Assembly: GCA_948470005.1 (NCBI GenBank)
Contig: CAOKNI010000001.1
Coordinates: 1-64,000, forward strand
DNA length: 64,000 nt
Reading direction: 5' to 3'
DNA from: an uncultured Mycoplasmatota bacterium
Lineage (GTDB): Bacteria; Bacillota_I; Bacilli_A; RF39; UBA660
Part shown: piece by piece, positions 27,378 to 33,439 of the stretch
How positions within the stretch are numbered: position 1 is the stretch's first letter
Layout of the letters: every line of letters begins with the position of its first letter
Made by a program: the position numbers and the translations under genes
The notes under the pieces: model-generated
Told to the model about the DNA's origin: nothing
Database searches by the model: none
The model's input: only the letters and a program-made list of their open reading frames with translations

Positions 27378-28163
27378 ATGAAAAATAATAAGAAAAATTT
27401 TTCCAAGTCTATAGTTATTGTACCTATTTTAATTATAGCAATTGTGATAGTTGTGGGAGTCATGTGGCAAAAGGGCATTATTTTTAGTTCGGAAAATAAT
27501 AATTACATGACAAACTTAGATAAAAATAATGATGGTTTACCTGATAGTGGAGAATTTAAAGTAAGTGATGGCATAGTCTATAAAAATGAAAAAGTAGTAT
27601 ATGACCCTAATGACTCCAATGATTTATCATTTGAGGCAACTTATGAAGGAATTGAAAAGCCAACTAAGGATAATTTAACCGAGGAGTCTCTGACATCATA
27701 TTTAAAAAATTTAATTCAAGAAATAAAAACGGATAGTTATAGTAGTTTTGATAAAAATAATATTCATAAAATTATGGCCGCCATATCTACTCCTTGTTAT
27801 TTTAGAACAACTAAAGAAGCGATAAAAAATATTGCGAAGATGTATTTTAATGTTGATAATTATGAACTTCCAGTTGCAACTTATGATACCAATATTTCTG
27901 GTAAAATTGACATTGTGAGATTAGGTGCTAAATATATCGCGGCGAATAATTGGAATTATGGTTGTCACTTTTTGTCACCATTTTATAAATATGTAAGTCA
28001 TGAAGTAAAAGGAAATAATGTTACGGCTAAATATAAATTAGTGGAATATGAGGAAGATTATAGTAATAATATCAAGAAAACTTATGGTGAACTCACTATT
28101 AAATTAGAGTTTATTAATGACAATCTAATTGTTAAAAGTGCTAAATATAAAGCTAGTAAATAA
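27378..28163 (+). CDS. Membrane-anchored extracytoplasmic protein with EF-hand-like loop
   Basis: A 261-residue protein with a short basic N-terminus, one membrane segment (about 11-29) and an outside domain. Just after the membrane the sequence NLDKNNDGLPDSGEF has the D-x-N-x-D-G-x-x-D spacing of a calcium-binding EF-hand or thrombospondin-type loop. The remainder has no family I recognise; two Cys (in STPCYF and YGCHFL) could form a disulfide. A ribosome binding site AGGAGTG precedes the ATG, and a strong terminator follows. Confidence 0.6.
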   Translation: MKNNKKNFSKSIVIVPILIIAIVIVVGVMWQKGIIFSSENNNYMTNLDKNNDGLPDSGEFKVSDGIVYKNEKVVYDPNDSNDLSFEATYEGIEKPTKDNLTEESLTSYLKNLIQEIKTDSYSSFDKNNIHKIMAAISTPCYFRTTKEAIKNIAKMYFNVDNYELPVATYDTNISGKIDIVRLGAKYIAANNWNYGCHFLSPFYKYVSHEVKGNNVTAKYKLVEYEEDYSNNIKKTYGELTIKLEFINDNLIVKSAKYKASK

Positions 28164-28164
28164 T

Positions 28165-28199
28165 AGAGTTAAGAAAAACAATTTTTTGACTCTTTTTTT
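28165..28199 (+). terminator. Rho-independent terminator
   Basis: AGAGTTAA (28165-28172) pairs with TTGACTCT (28186-28193), followed by a T run. Confidence 0.65.
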
Positions 28200-28243
28200 A
28201 ATTATGAAGATATGCTATAATATTTTTAAAGTAGGTTGATGAT

Positions 28244-30190
28244 ATGATATTTGGTCGAATTTTATATATTAGTGATAATATTGCGCATGTAGAAAATATT
28301 AGTAAAGATACAATTACCGCGGATTTAATGAATATTCACGTAGTCTTTGAAGAAAAAGAACAGAGAATACTTGGTGAAGTAGTAGAGCTTAATAGTAGCG
28401 AGATTAAAATTCGTTTTTTAGGCGAATATACTAGTCATGGCTATGTAAATGGTGTTATTAGAAAGCCCTTATTATCCAGTAAAATTAGAATTATTAATAG
28501 TGAAGAATTATTAGAGTTAGTGGGAACTCTTAGCAATAAAACTTTTGTTTTAGGTGAGTCAGCGACTTATAAAGGTTTTAAAATTTGTCCTAATATCAAT
28601 AGCTTATTTTCTAACCATTTAGCTATATTCGGTAACTCTGGAGCTGGTAAATCTTGCGGTGTTTCAAGAATTATTCAAAATATTTTTAGTAATCCTAAAA
28701 TGACTACTTATAATGCTAATATGTTTTTCTTCGATGCTTATGGCGAATATAAAAATGCTTTTGGTTCTCTAAATAAAATTAATCCGAGTTATAATTACAA
28801 ATTTATTACGACTAACCCGCAAGAAGATACAGATTATTTATTAAAAATACCGGTAAATCTATTAACGCTTGATGATATAGCTTTATTACTTCAAGCTGGT
28901 ACTCATTCTCAACTGCCTATTTTAGAGCGGAGTATTAAATATGCCAAAATTTTTGCTAGCAATAGTGAAGAGACAACCAAATATAAAAATCATTTAATTG
29001 CTAAAGCTTTAATTGCTATTCTTTTTAGTAATATGACTACTAGTTATAAGAAAAATGAAATATTTCGAGTTATTGAAGTATGTCATACGACCGAATTTAA
29101 TTTTGATTCTACGATACCTGGTCTTGGTTATACTAGAAGTTTTAGTGAGTGTTTTGAGATTGATTCTAATGGCAATTTTGGGGAGTCGGTATTAATTACT
29201 GATTATATTTTAAAACACATTGATGAGTCTATAGTAGAAATAAAAGAGCCAGAGAATAGTTTTTATACGCTAAGGCAGCTAGCTGATGCTCTAGAATTTA
29301 CTCTTATAAGTGAAGGCTTCCAAGGAAACGAAGCGATGTATAATGAAGCCATGATTTTACAAGTCCGTCTTAATACCATTATTAGTAGCAGAGTTAATGA
29401 CTATTTTGATGGCGAAAAATATACAAGTGTTGACGAATTTATCAATAATCTAATTAGAAAAGATAATACTCGAGCACAAATTGTTAATATTAACTTAGAA
29501 GACATAGACGACGCCTACGCTAAAGTAATTGTTAAAATAATTTCTAAACTATTATTTGATTATGCTAAAAGCTTAAAAGAAAGAGCTAGCATTCCATTTC
29601 ATTTATTCCTGGAAGAAGCCCATAGATATATCCAACAAGATACCGATACATTTTTACTAGGATATAATATATTTGACCGTATTGCGAAAGAGGGTCGTAA
29701 ATATGGAGTTATGCTTGATATTATTAGCCAACGTCCCGTTGAAATTAGTGATACTGTTATTGCTCAGTGTTCGAACTTCTTAATTTTTAAAATGACTCAT
29801 CCTAAAGATATTAAATATATTGAAGAAATGCTTCCGAATATTAGTGCTGATGTTATTGAAAAAATGAAGGTTTTACAACCTGGTAACTGTGTTTCGTTCG
29901 GTGGTGCTTTTAAAATACCGATGATATGTAAGCTTGATATGCCAGACCCAATGCCCTATAGTACTAACTGTAATGTTTCTGGCTGTTGGGAGGAAAATAA
30001 ATCGCTAAATACAAGTTCAAATACTACCCCTATAAGTAATAATTATAGTAATAATGAAATAAATAATCAAATTCCTGTAACAGAAGGTGTTTCAACTTCA
30101 GAATTAATAAATGATTTAGAAAAAAGAGATGCAAGTAATGATGATTTTAATCCTATGAGTGGGCTAGGAGATATTTCTAACTTCGGCTAG
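28244..30190 (+). CDS. HerA/VirB4-type (DUF87) hexameric ATPase
   Basis: A 648-residue FtsK/HerA-superfamily ATPase. It shows an N-terminal HAS-barrel-like beta domain (1-110), Walker A GNSGAGKS (about 130-137), Walker B HLFLEEAH (about 450-457) and the sensor region KYGVMLDIISQRP...SQCSNFLIFK-type strand, as in HerA and related DNA translocases. The last 80 residues are Asn/Ser-rich and low in complexity. Relatives work with NurA nuclease in DNA end processing or drive DNA pumping and some defence systems. No NurA or other partner is next to it, so the job is open. An AGTAGGTTGATGAT site precedes the ATG and TATAAT lies about 25 bases upstream. Confidence 0.8.
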   Translation: MIFGRILYISDNIAHVENISKDTITADLMNIHVVFEEKEQRILGEVVELNSSEIKIRFLGEYTSHGYVNGVIRKPLLSSKIRIINSEELLELVGTLSNKTFVLGESATYKGFKICPNINSLFSNHLAIFGNSGAGKSCGVSRIIQNIFSNPKMTTYNANMFFFDAYGEYKNAFGSLNKINPSYNYKFITTNPQEDTDYLLKIPVNLLTLDDIALLLQAGTHSQLPILERSIKYAKIFASNSEETTKYKNHLIAKALIAILFSNMTTSYKKNEIFRVIEVCHTTEFNFDSTIPGLGYTRSFSECFEIDSNGNFGESVLITDYILKHIDESIVEIKEPENSFYTLRQLADALEFTLISEGFQGNEAMYNEAMILQVRLNTIISSRVNDYFDGEKYTSVDEFINNLIRKDNTRAQIVNINLEDIDDAYAKVIVKIISKLLFDYAKSLKERASIPFHLFLEEAHRYIQQDTDTFLLGYNIFDRIAKEGRKYGVMLDIISQRPVEISDTVIAQCSNFLIFKMTHPKDIKYIEEMLPNISADVIEKMKVLQPGNCVSFGGAFKIPMICKLDMPDPMPYSTNCNVSGCWEENKSLNTSSNTTPISNNYSNNEINNQIPVTEGVSTSELINDLEKRDASNDDFNPMSGLGDISNFG

Positions 30191-30222
30191 GAAGTCATCA
30201 ATATTTTTTAATTAGTGGATAT

Positions 30223-30251
30223 TTGACTTGAATATATTTCTTTGTTAAAAT
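30223..30251 (+). promoter_or_regulatory. Promoter of the type III antitoxin-like RNA
   Basis: TTGACT (30223-30228) and TAAAAT (30246-30251) are separated by 17 bases. It reads into a short region without a credible gene, a terminator, and then the toxN remnant. Confidence 0.65.
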
Positions 30252-30257
30252 TATATT

Positions 30258-30348
30258 GTGTATGAAATATTACATACAAAAACGCGGTGTACCAGCCATT
30301 AAGTCGGGAGTTAAAATATATTGGATTAGAAATTCTAGTCCTTTTTTA
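30258..30348 (+). ncRNA. Remnant of a ToxI-like antitoxin RNA with terminator
   Basis: In type III toxin-antitoxin loci a repeat-containing antitoxin RNA and a leaky terminator precede the toxin gene. Here the expected position holds a promoter, about 65 bases of non-coding sequence, then GGATTAG-AAATT-CTAGTCC (30323-30341) with a T run, then the toxin remnant. No tandem repeats of 30 to 45 bases are visible, so either one unit remains or the array has been lost. The call depends on the toxin homology. Confidence 0.45.
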
Positions 30349-30428
30349 ATTTTTATAAAAAATTTTACTTATGGAATATTTAACTTTATAATCTTATTAA
30401 GAGAGTATAATATAAGAAAGGAGGTCTT

Positions 30429-30939
30429 ATGTAATTTAATTTAATTATTGTAAGAGTTGATAATAAATATTGTGATTACTTGCGAGGCTTTGATTTTAGA
30501 GTACCATATAATAAAGACAAAGCAAATTTAAGACCATTTGGTGGTATTTTATTTAATATTAACGATTAAAGAATATTTTGCACCTTTATCTAACCCTAAA
30601 ACCAAACATTTAAATATGAAAAACACTATAGATTTTATAAGAATAGACGAATGGAAATTAGGGGCTATAAATTTTAATAATATGATACCCGTAAAAAAAG
30701 AAAATTATGAAATAATCAACTTAAATGAAAAATGTAATTCCAAAGAAGAACAATCATATCAAGAATTATTACTTAATCAATATACCTGGTTAAATATAAA
30801 TATGCAATTAATAAAAAATAAAGCCTCTAATTTATATAGATTATATACACAAAATAGGCTAGCTGATAACATAAAAAATAGATGTTGCAATTATTCTTTA
30901 TTAGAAAAAAATGTGATTTATACAAAAACGAAACAATAA
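30429..30939 (+). pseudogene. Broken ToxN/AbiQ-like type III toxin (endoribonuclease) gene
   Basis: The frame after ATG 30429 reads LIIVRVDNKYCDYLRGFDFR, then VPYNKDKANLRPFGGILFNI, and after a one-base slip near 30564-30568 continues EYFAPLSNPKTKH, LGAINFNNMIPV and CNYSLLEKNVIYTK. This is the order of landmarks in the ToxN/AbiQ family (KYLAPL, GxINLxxMIP, CNFSLLE). Two lesions are visible: the ATG is followed at once by TAA (30432-30434), with a small insertion suspected, and an extra T creates TAA at 30567-30569. An intact AAGGAGG site remains. These toxins cut RNA and are held by an antitoxin RNA; many act in abortive infection. The total length, about 165 codons, fits the family. Confidence 0.75.
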
Positions 30940-30963
30940 ATGTGTAAAATTCATGTAATTATC

Positions 30964-30993
30964 TTGAATATAATTTTTGATATATGCTATAAT
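30964..30993 (+). promoter_or_regulatory. Promoter of the 6S RNA
   Basis: TTGAAT (30964-30969) and TATAAT (30988-30993) are separated by 18 bases, seven bases before the base of the closing stem. Confidence 0.7.
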
Positions 30994-30999
30994 AATAAT

Positions 31000-31166
31000 G
31001 CCTAGATAAATAGTCTGCTTTACATAAAACCGACTATGAGATAATATAGGGAGAATAATTATATGTGGAGTTGAAAGCTGGTCACTGAACCAGAATCCTA
31101 AAGCATATATGTTTCTTACCACCTGCGGTCGCGCGGGATTTTATCACAAGTAGACTACTATCTGGG
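31000..31166 (+). ncRNA. ssrS: Probable 6S RNA
   Basis: 6S RNA binds the sigma-70/sigma-A holoenzyme by imitating an open promoter. This unit has its own promoter and terminator. Its ends pair: CCTAGATA (31001-31008) with TATCTGGG, extended by TAGTC/GACTA. The upper part folds as GGGAGAA/TTCTT-A-CC, TATATG/CATATA and a tip CTGGT/ACCAG. The 3' side of the central bubble has a GC-rich mini-hairpin CCTGCG-GTCG-CGCGGG, and ACCACCTGCGGTCGCGCGGG resembles the CCTGCGG segment of 6S RNAs. Length (about 165 nt) is near the family range. Rivals would be another closed-stem small RNA; a covariance search would settle it. Confidence 0.6.
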
Positions 31167-31183
31167 TTTTTAAATGTTATAAA

Positions 31184-31215
31184 AACGCTAGTCTTTAAAC
31201 TGGCGTTATTTTTAT
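31184..31215 (+). terminator. Terminator of the 6S RNA unit
   Basis: AACGCTAGT (31184-31192) pairs with ACTGGCGTT (31199-31207), followed by ATTTTTATTTT. Confidence 0.75.
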
Positions 31216-31216
31216 T

Positions 31217-31420
31217 TTATAATTATTAGGCTCATCAATTTTACCAAGTAAGTAATCAGCGCTTACTCCGTATTTCTTACAAATAGTATAAAGAAATGGG
31301 GTTCATATCATCTTTCATTTGTGGGCAAGAAGAGCCATCTTTCATGGCATTATATAACTTTAGAAGTAGATTTATTTCTGCTTCTTTTTGCGTATTATCC
31401 GAAATTTTGTCGAGGCATGT
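31217..31420 (-). pseudogene. Remnant of an XRE-type regulator (C-terminal part)
   Basis: Read on the minus strand, one frame gives DNTQKEAEINLLLKLYNAMK followed by DGSSCPQMKDDM. After a slip near 31296 the next frame gives FLYTICKKYGVSADYLLGKI. The latter is the usual end of an XRE/HTH_3 DNA-binding domain and linker region. The N-terminal part of the helix-turn-helix is missing, so the gene is dead. A homologous piece lies at 44590-44680. Confidence 0.55.
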
Positions 31421-31547
31421 CTAGAATATCTATTTTTGTATACCTGGGATAAGTTTTTGCTTGCATTCTAGTAGTTTCCTTGTTATATTTATTGCACGAG
31501 ATGCAAGTATTTGTATTTGCCGCCATATCTGTAACGAGGCTTTGGTC

Positions 31548-31619
31548 ATGGTGGAGAAGAAAGATTTTTTAATCGCTTCGCTAATCGTGATAATTGTCCT
31601 ATTAATTATCTTTAAGTAA
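31548..31619 (+). CDS. Possible 23-residue membrane peptide
   Basis: ATG 31548 opens a frame ending at TAA 31617-31619 that encodes a charged start (MVEKKDF) and a continuous hydrophobic stretch (LIASLIVIIVLLIIFK). The shape is like a holin-like or membrane toxin peptide, but there is only a weak GAGG site and no partner. The same frame is open further upstream, so chance is a real alternative. Confidence 0.2.
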   Translation: MVEKKDFLIASLIVIIVLLIIFK

Positions 31620-31623
31620 TTCA

Positions 31624-31736
31624 GGGGGTAGTGATATTGGACATGAAAAAATGCCAACCCGTAAGGGATGGCACATGTCAAAGAAATTGGCAAGTGCTTT
31701 GTACAAGCATCTTGCTTAAATTAATAATATATTTTT
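31624..31736 (+). repeat. Structured intergenic repeat, copy 2
   Basis: Second copy of the element at 9309-9423; the two differ by a few substitutions and short indels. The GACATG-A6-TGCCA ... TGGCACATGTC hairpin is identical in the stems. The second hairpin is extended in this copy (GCAAG-TGCTT-TGTAC-AAGCA-T-CTTGC). It lies immediately upstream of the promoter of the DGR-like template unit. Confidence 0.7.
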
Positions 31737-31765
31737 GGTTTTATGTAAAGCTATTTTAATTAATA

Positions 31766-31794
31766 TTGACTTAAAGTTGATATTTAAATATAAT
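31766..31794 (+). promoter_or_regulatory. Promoter of the DGR-like template RNA
   Basis: TTGACT (31766-31771) and TATAAT (31789-31794) are separated by 17 bases; among the best promoters in the window. Confidence 0.75.
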
Positions 31795-31832
31795 TAATTT
31801 GTAGTAAAGGGTTAATCTAAAACATACTCGGA

Positions 31833-31949
31833 ATGTCTCCGTATAACTTTAACGGCAGCAATGCTAACGTGTTCCGTGTGAATTCGGATGGCAACCTCAA
31901 CAACAACAACGTGAACAACACGCGTGGTGTGCGCCCAATATCCTTTTAG
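31833..31949 (+). repeat. DGR-like template repeat or relic of a variable region
   Basis: Read in frame, it gives MSPYNFNGSNANVFRVNSDG then NLNNNNVNNTRGVRPISF and a stop. This is the look of the C-terminal variable region of DGR target proteins with a C-type-lectin-like fold (V-N-S-x-G ... G-V-R-P). Ten of 12 Asn codons are AAC although AAT dominates in neighbouring genes, and G+C is about 47% (hand count, 55 of 117) against about 30% around it. AAC-rich codons are the mark of template repeats, whose adenines are mutagenised when copied. No start site or upstream protein exists, so it is either a template or an orphan 3' gene fragment. Confidence 0.5.
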
Positions 31950-32026
31950 CACTTAAATATTAGGCTAAGGCTTAATATAATAGAATTAGGATACAAGATT
32001 AGTCCTAAGAGCAATCTTAAATAGAT

Positions 32027-32076
32027 GATATCGACGTTTTATATCTTGAATATAAAGCTAAAGCGATATCTTTTTT
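32027..32076 (+). terminator. Terminator of the DGR-like unit
   Basis: Nested stems: GATATCG (32027-32033) with CGATATC (32064-32070), and TTTATAT (32038-32044) with ATATAAA (32050-32056), followed by six T. Confidence 0.75.
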
Positions 32077-32087
32077 ATTTTTAAAAC

Positions 32088-32115
32088 TTGCATTTTAATA
32101 ATCTCTTGCTATAAT
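32088..32115 (+). promoter_or_regulatory. Promoter of the tcdA-like gene
   Basis: TTGCAT (32088-32093) and TATAAT (32110-32115) are separated by 16 bases. Confidence 0.65.
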
Positions 32116-32130
32116 TAAATTGGTGATATT

Positions 32131-32805
32131 ATGTTTGAAAGACTATTAACTTTAATAAATGAAGAACAATTAGCAAAAATAAAAACAGCTAAGATTTTAT
32201 TAGTAGGTGTTGGAGGAGTAGGGGGATATGCCCTAGAAGCTCTTGTAAGAAGTGGATTTCAAGATATAACTATAATTGATGGTGATAAAATATCTTTATC
32301 AAATCTAAATCGTCAAATAATTGCCACATTGGCTAATATTGGTAAAATAAAAGTAGAAAGAGCAAAATTAAGAGCATTAAGCATTAATGAATATGCTCAG
32401 ATAAAAACTATAAATGTTTTTCTAACTAAAGAAAATTTTCCTGACTATATAAATGCCCAATATGATTATATTATTGATGCTTGTGATGATACCAATATTA
32501 AAATAGCATTAATAAAGTATGCTAAAGAAAATAATATTAAAATTATTACTTGCCTTGGGACAGGTAAAAAATTAAATCCCACGAAACTTGAAATAACCAC
32601 TCTTGCCAAAACTTATAATGACCCTTTAGCTAAAAAATTACGTAATATTCTTAATAAAGAAAATATTAGTTTAAACACACCAGTTGTTTTTAGTAGCGAA
32701 CTTGCCAAAGATACAGGCTCAAGTATTGGTTCTGCTGTTTTTGTTCCTGCTAGTGCTGGAATGATGCTTGCTAGCTACGTGTTTAATGATATAATATCAA
32801 ATTAA
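32131..32805 (+). CDS. tcdA: TcdA-like tRNA threonylcarbamoyladenosine dehydratase (E1/ThiF fold)
   Basis: Adenylating E1-like enzyme that cyclises t6A37 of tRNA to ct6A using ATP. The 224-residue protein begins ERLLTLINEEQLAKIKTAKI and has the nucleotide-binding GVGGVGGYALEALVRSG (about 26-42), the acidic IIDGDKISLSNLNRQI (about 48-63), DACDDTNIK and the substrate-side CLGTGKKLNPTKLEI. The order matches TcdA (CsdL/YgdL) rather than ThiF or MoeB, and no ThiS or MoaD gene is near. A sulphur-transfer partner is not adjacent. A GGTGATATT site precedes the ATG. Confidence 0.85.
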   Translation: MFERLLTLINEEQLAKIKTAKILLVGVGGVGGYALEALVRSGFQDITIIDGDKISLSNLNRQIIATLANIGKIKVERAKLRALSINEYAQIKTINVFLTKENFPDYINAQYDYIIDACDDTNIKIALIKYAKENNIKIITCLGTGKKLNPTKLEITTLAKTYNDPLAKKLRNILNKENISLNTPVVFSSELAKDTGSSIGSAVFVPASAGMMLASYVFNDIISN

Positions 32806-32872
32806 CTGTAAAATAATTATTTTTAGGTTGTAGATAAAAATTATTTCGTCTATACTATTAATAGGTGATATT

Positions 32873-33010
32873 ATGCATTATTATGAAAAATTAATTATTC
32901 TAATTGTTATGTTTTTAGGAGTTACTATTGGTACCGCTGGTATTATTGGTGTTTATGCAAGTACTAAGAACCCAAACCATAATAACCCTAATAGTATTGT
33001 TTTAGAGTAG
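32873..33010 (+). CDS. Small membrane protein
   Basis: A 45-residue protein with one hydrophobic segment (about 7-28, LIILIVMFLGVTIGTAGIIG), then an Asn/Pro-rich polar tail. AGGTGATATT immediately before ATG is the same strong site used by neighbouring genes, and TATACT lies about 15 bases upstream of it. Family unknown. Confidence 0.6.
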   Translation: MHYYEKLIILIVMFLGVTIGTAGIIGVYASTKNPNHNNPNSIVLE

Positions 33011-33016
33011 ATTAAT

Positions 33017-33364
33017 CTATTTTAAAACTTCCCGAGCGGCAGCACTATAAGCTCTAATAAGGCCGCCTGCACCAAGCTTTATACCTCCAAAATATCTTAC
33101 AACCACAATTAAAACATCTTGGAGGTTATTTTTTTCAATTATATTAAAAATAGGTAGGCCTGCTGTACCAGATGGTTCTTTATCATCTGACTTCCGCGCC
33201 GTATTTCCTATTTTATAAGCATAAGGCATATGCCTTGCTTTTTTATTATCTTTTTTTATTTCCTTTAATATTTCATCTATTTCTCTTACATCATTAATTT
33301 TATAATAATAAGCTATAAATTTAGATTTCTTAATTTCTAAATTAAAAGTATTTAAAAGTTGCAT
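33017..33364 (-). CDS. YigZ/IMPACT-family protein, N-terminal domain only
   Basis: The product has 115 residues from ATG 33364 (behind GGTGAT; a GTG at 33379 is part of that site). The family core is clear: KKSKFIAYYYKI at the N-terminus, ARHMPYAYKIGN, SDDKEPSGTAGLPI and VVVRYFGGIKLGAGGLIRAYSAAA. Family members are about 205 residues with a second DUF1949 domain; that domain is absent here and the protein stops just after the first domain. YigZ/YvyE relatives have been linked to translation factors, but the biochemical role is uncertain. It is convergent with the small gene before it. Confidence 0.85.
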   Translation of the reverse strand: MQLLNTFNLEIKKSKFIAYYYKINDVREIDEILKEIKKDNKKARHMPYAYKIGNTARKSDDKEPSGTAGLPIFNIIEKNNLQDVLIVVVRYFGGIKLGAGGLIRAYSAAAREVLK

Positions 33365-33439
33365 TTTTGGTATCACCAATACAATTATAACTTAAAATAT
33401 TACTTTTTTGTAGTATAATATAATTGTAGGTGAATTTTT

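Larger units (their letters stand above)
31801..32076 (+). ncRNA. Non-coding transcript carrying a DGR-like template repeat
   Basis: Between the promoter at 31766-31794 and a strong terminator there is no gene of normal size. The transcript would hold the template-like segment (31833-31949), then about 75 bases rich in pairing. ATATTA/TAATAT form a hairpin. TTAGGA (31986-31991) can pair with TCCTAA (32003-32008) while AAGATT (31995-32000) pairs with AATCTT (32013-32018); these two helices interleave, an H-type pseudoknot arrangement. Known DGR RNAs have a template repeat plus a structured 3' spacer, which this resembles. No reverse transcriptase or accessory avd gene is in the window. Confidence 0.5.

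Noticed and set aside
30256..30444. An apparent 62-codon frame before the toxN remnant
   Set aside because: It crosses the antitoxin terminator, has no ribosome binding site and has AT-rich chance composition; the region fits a non-coding antitoxin RNA.
31430..31693. An 87-codon frame on the minus strand across the repeat
   Set aside because: It overlaps the conserved stem-loop on the opposite strand, has no ribosome binding site, and reads low-complexity residues without family resemblance.
31801..31949. Retron-like msr/msd explanation for the structured transcript
   Set aside because: There is no reverse transcriptase downstream and no inverted-repeat ends of the msr-msd type; the amino-acid reading of the segment favours a DGR link.
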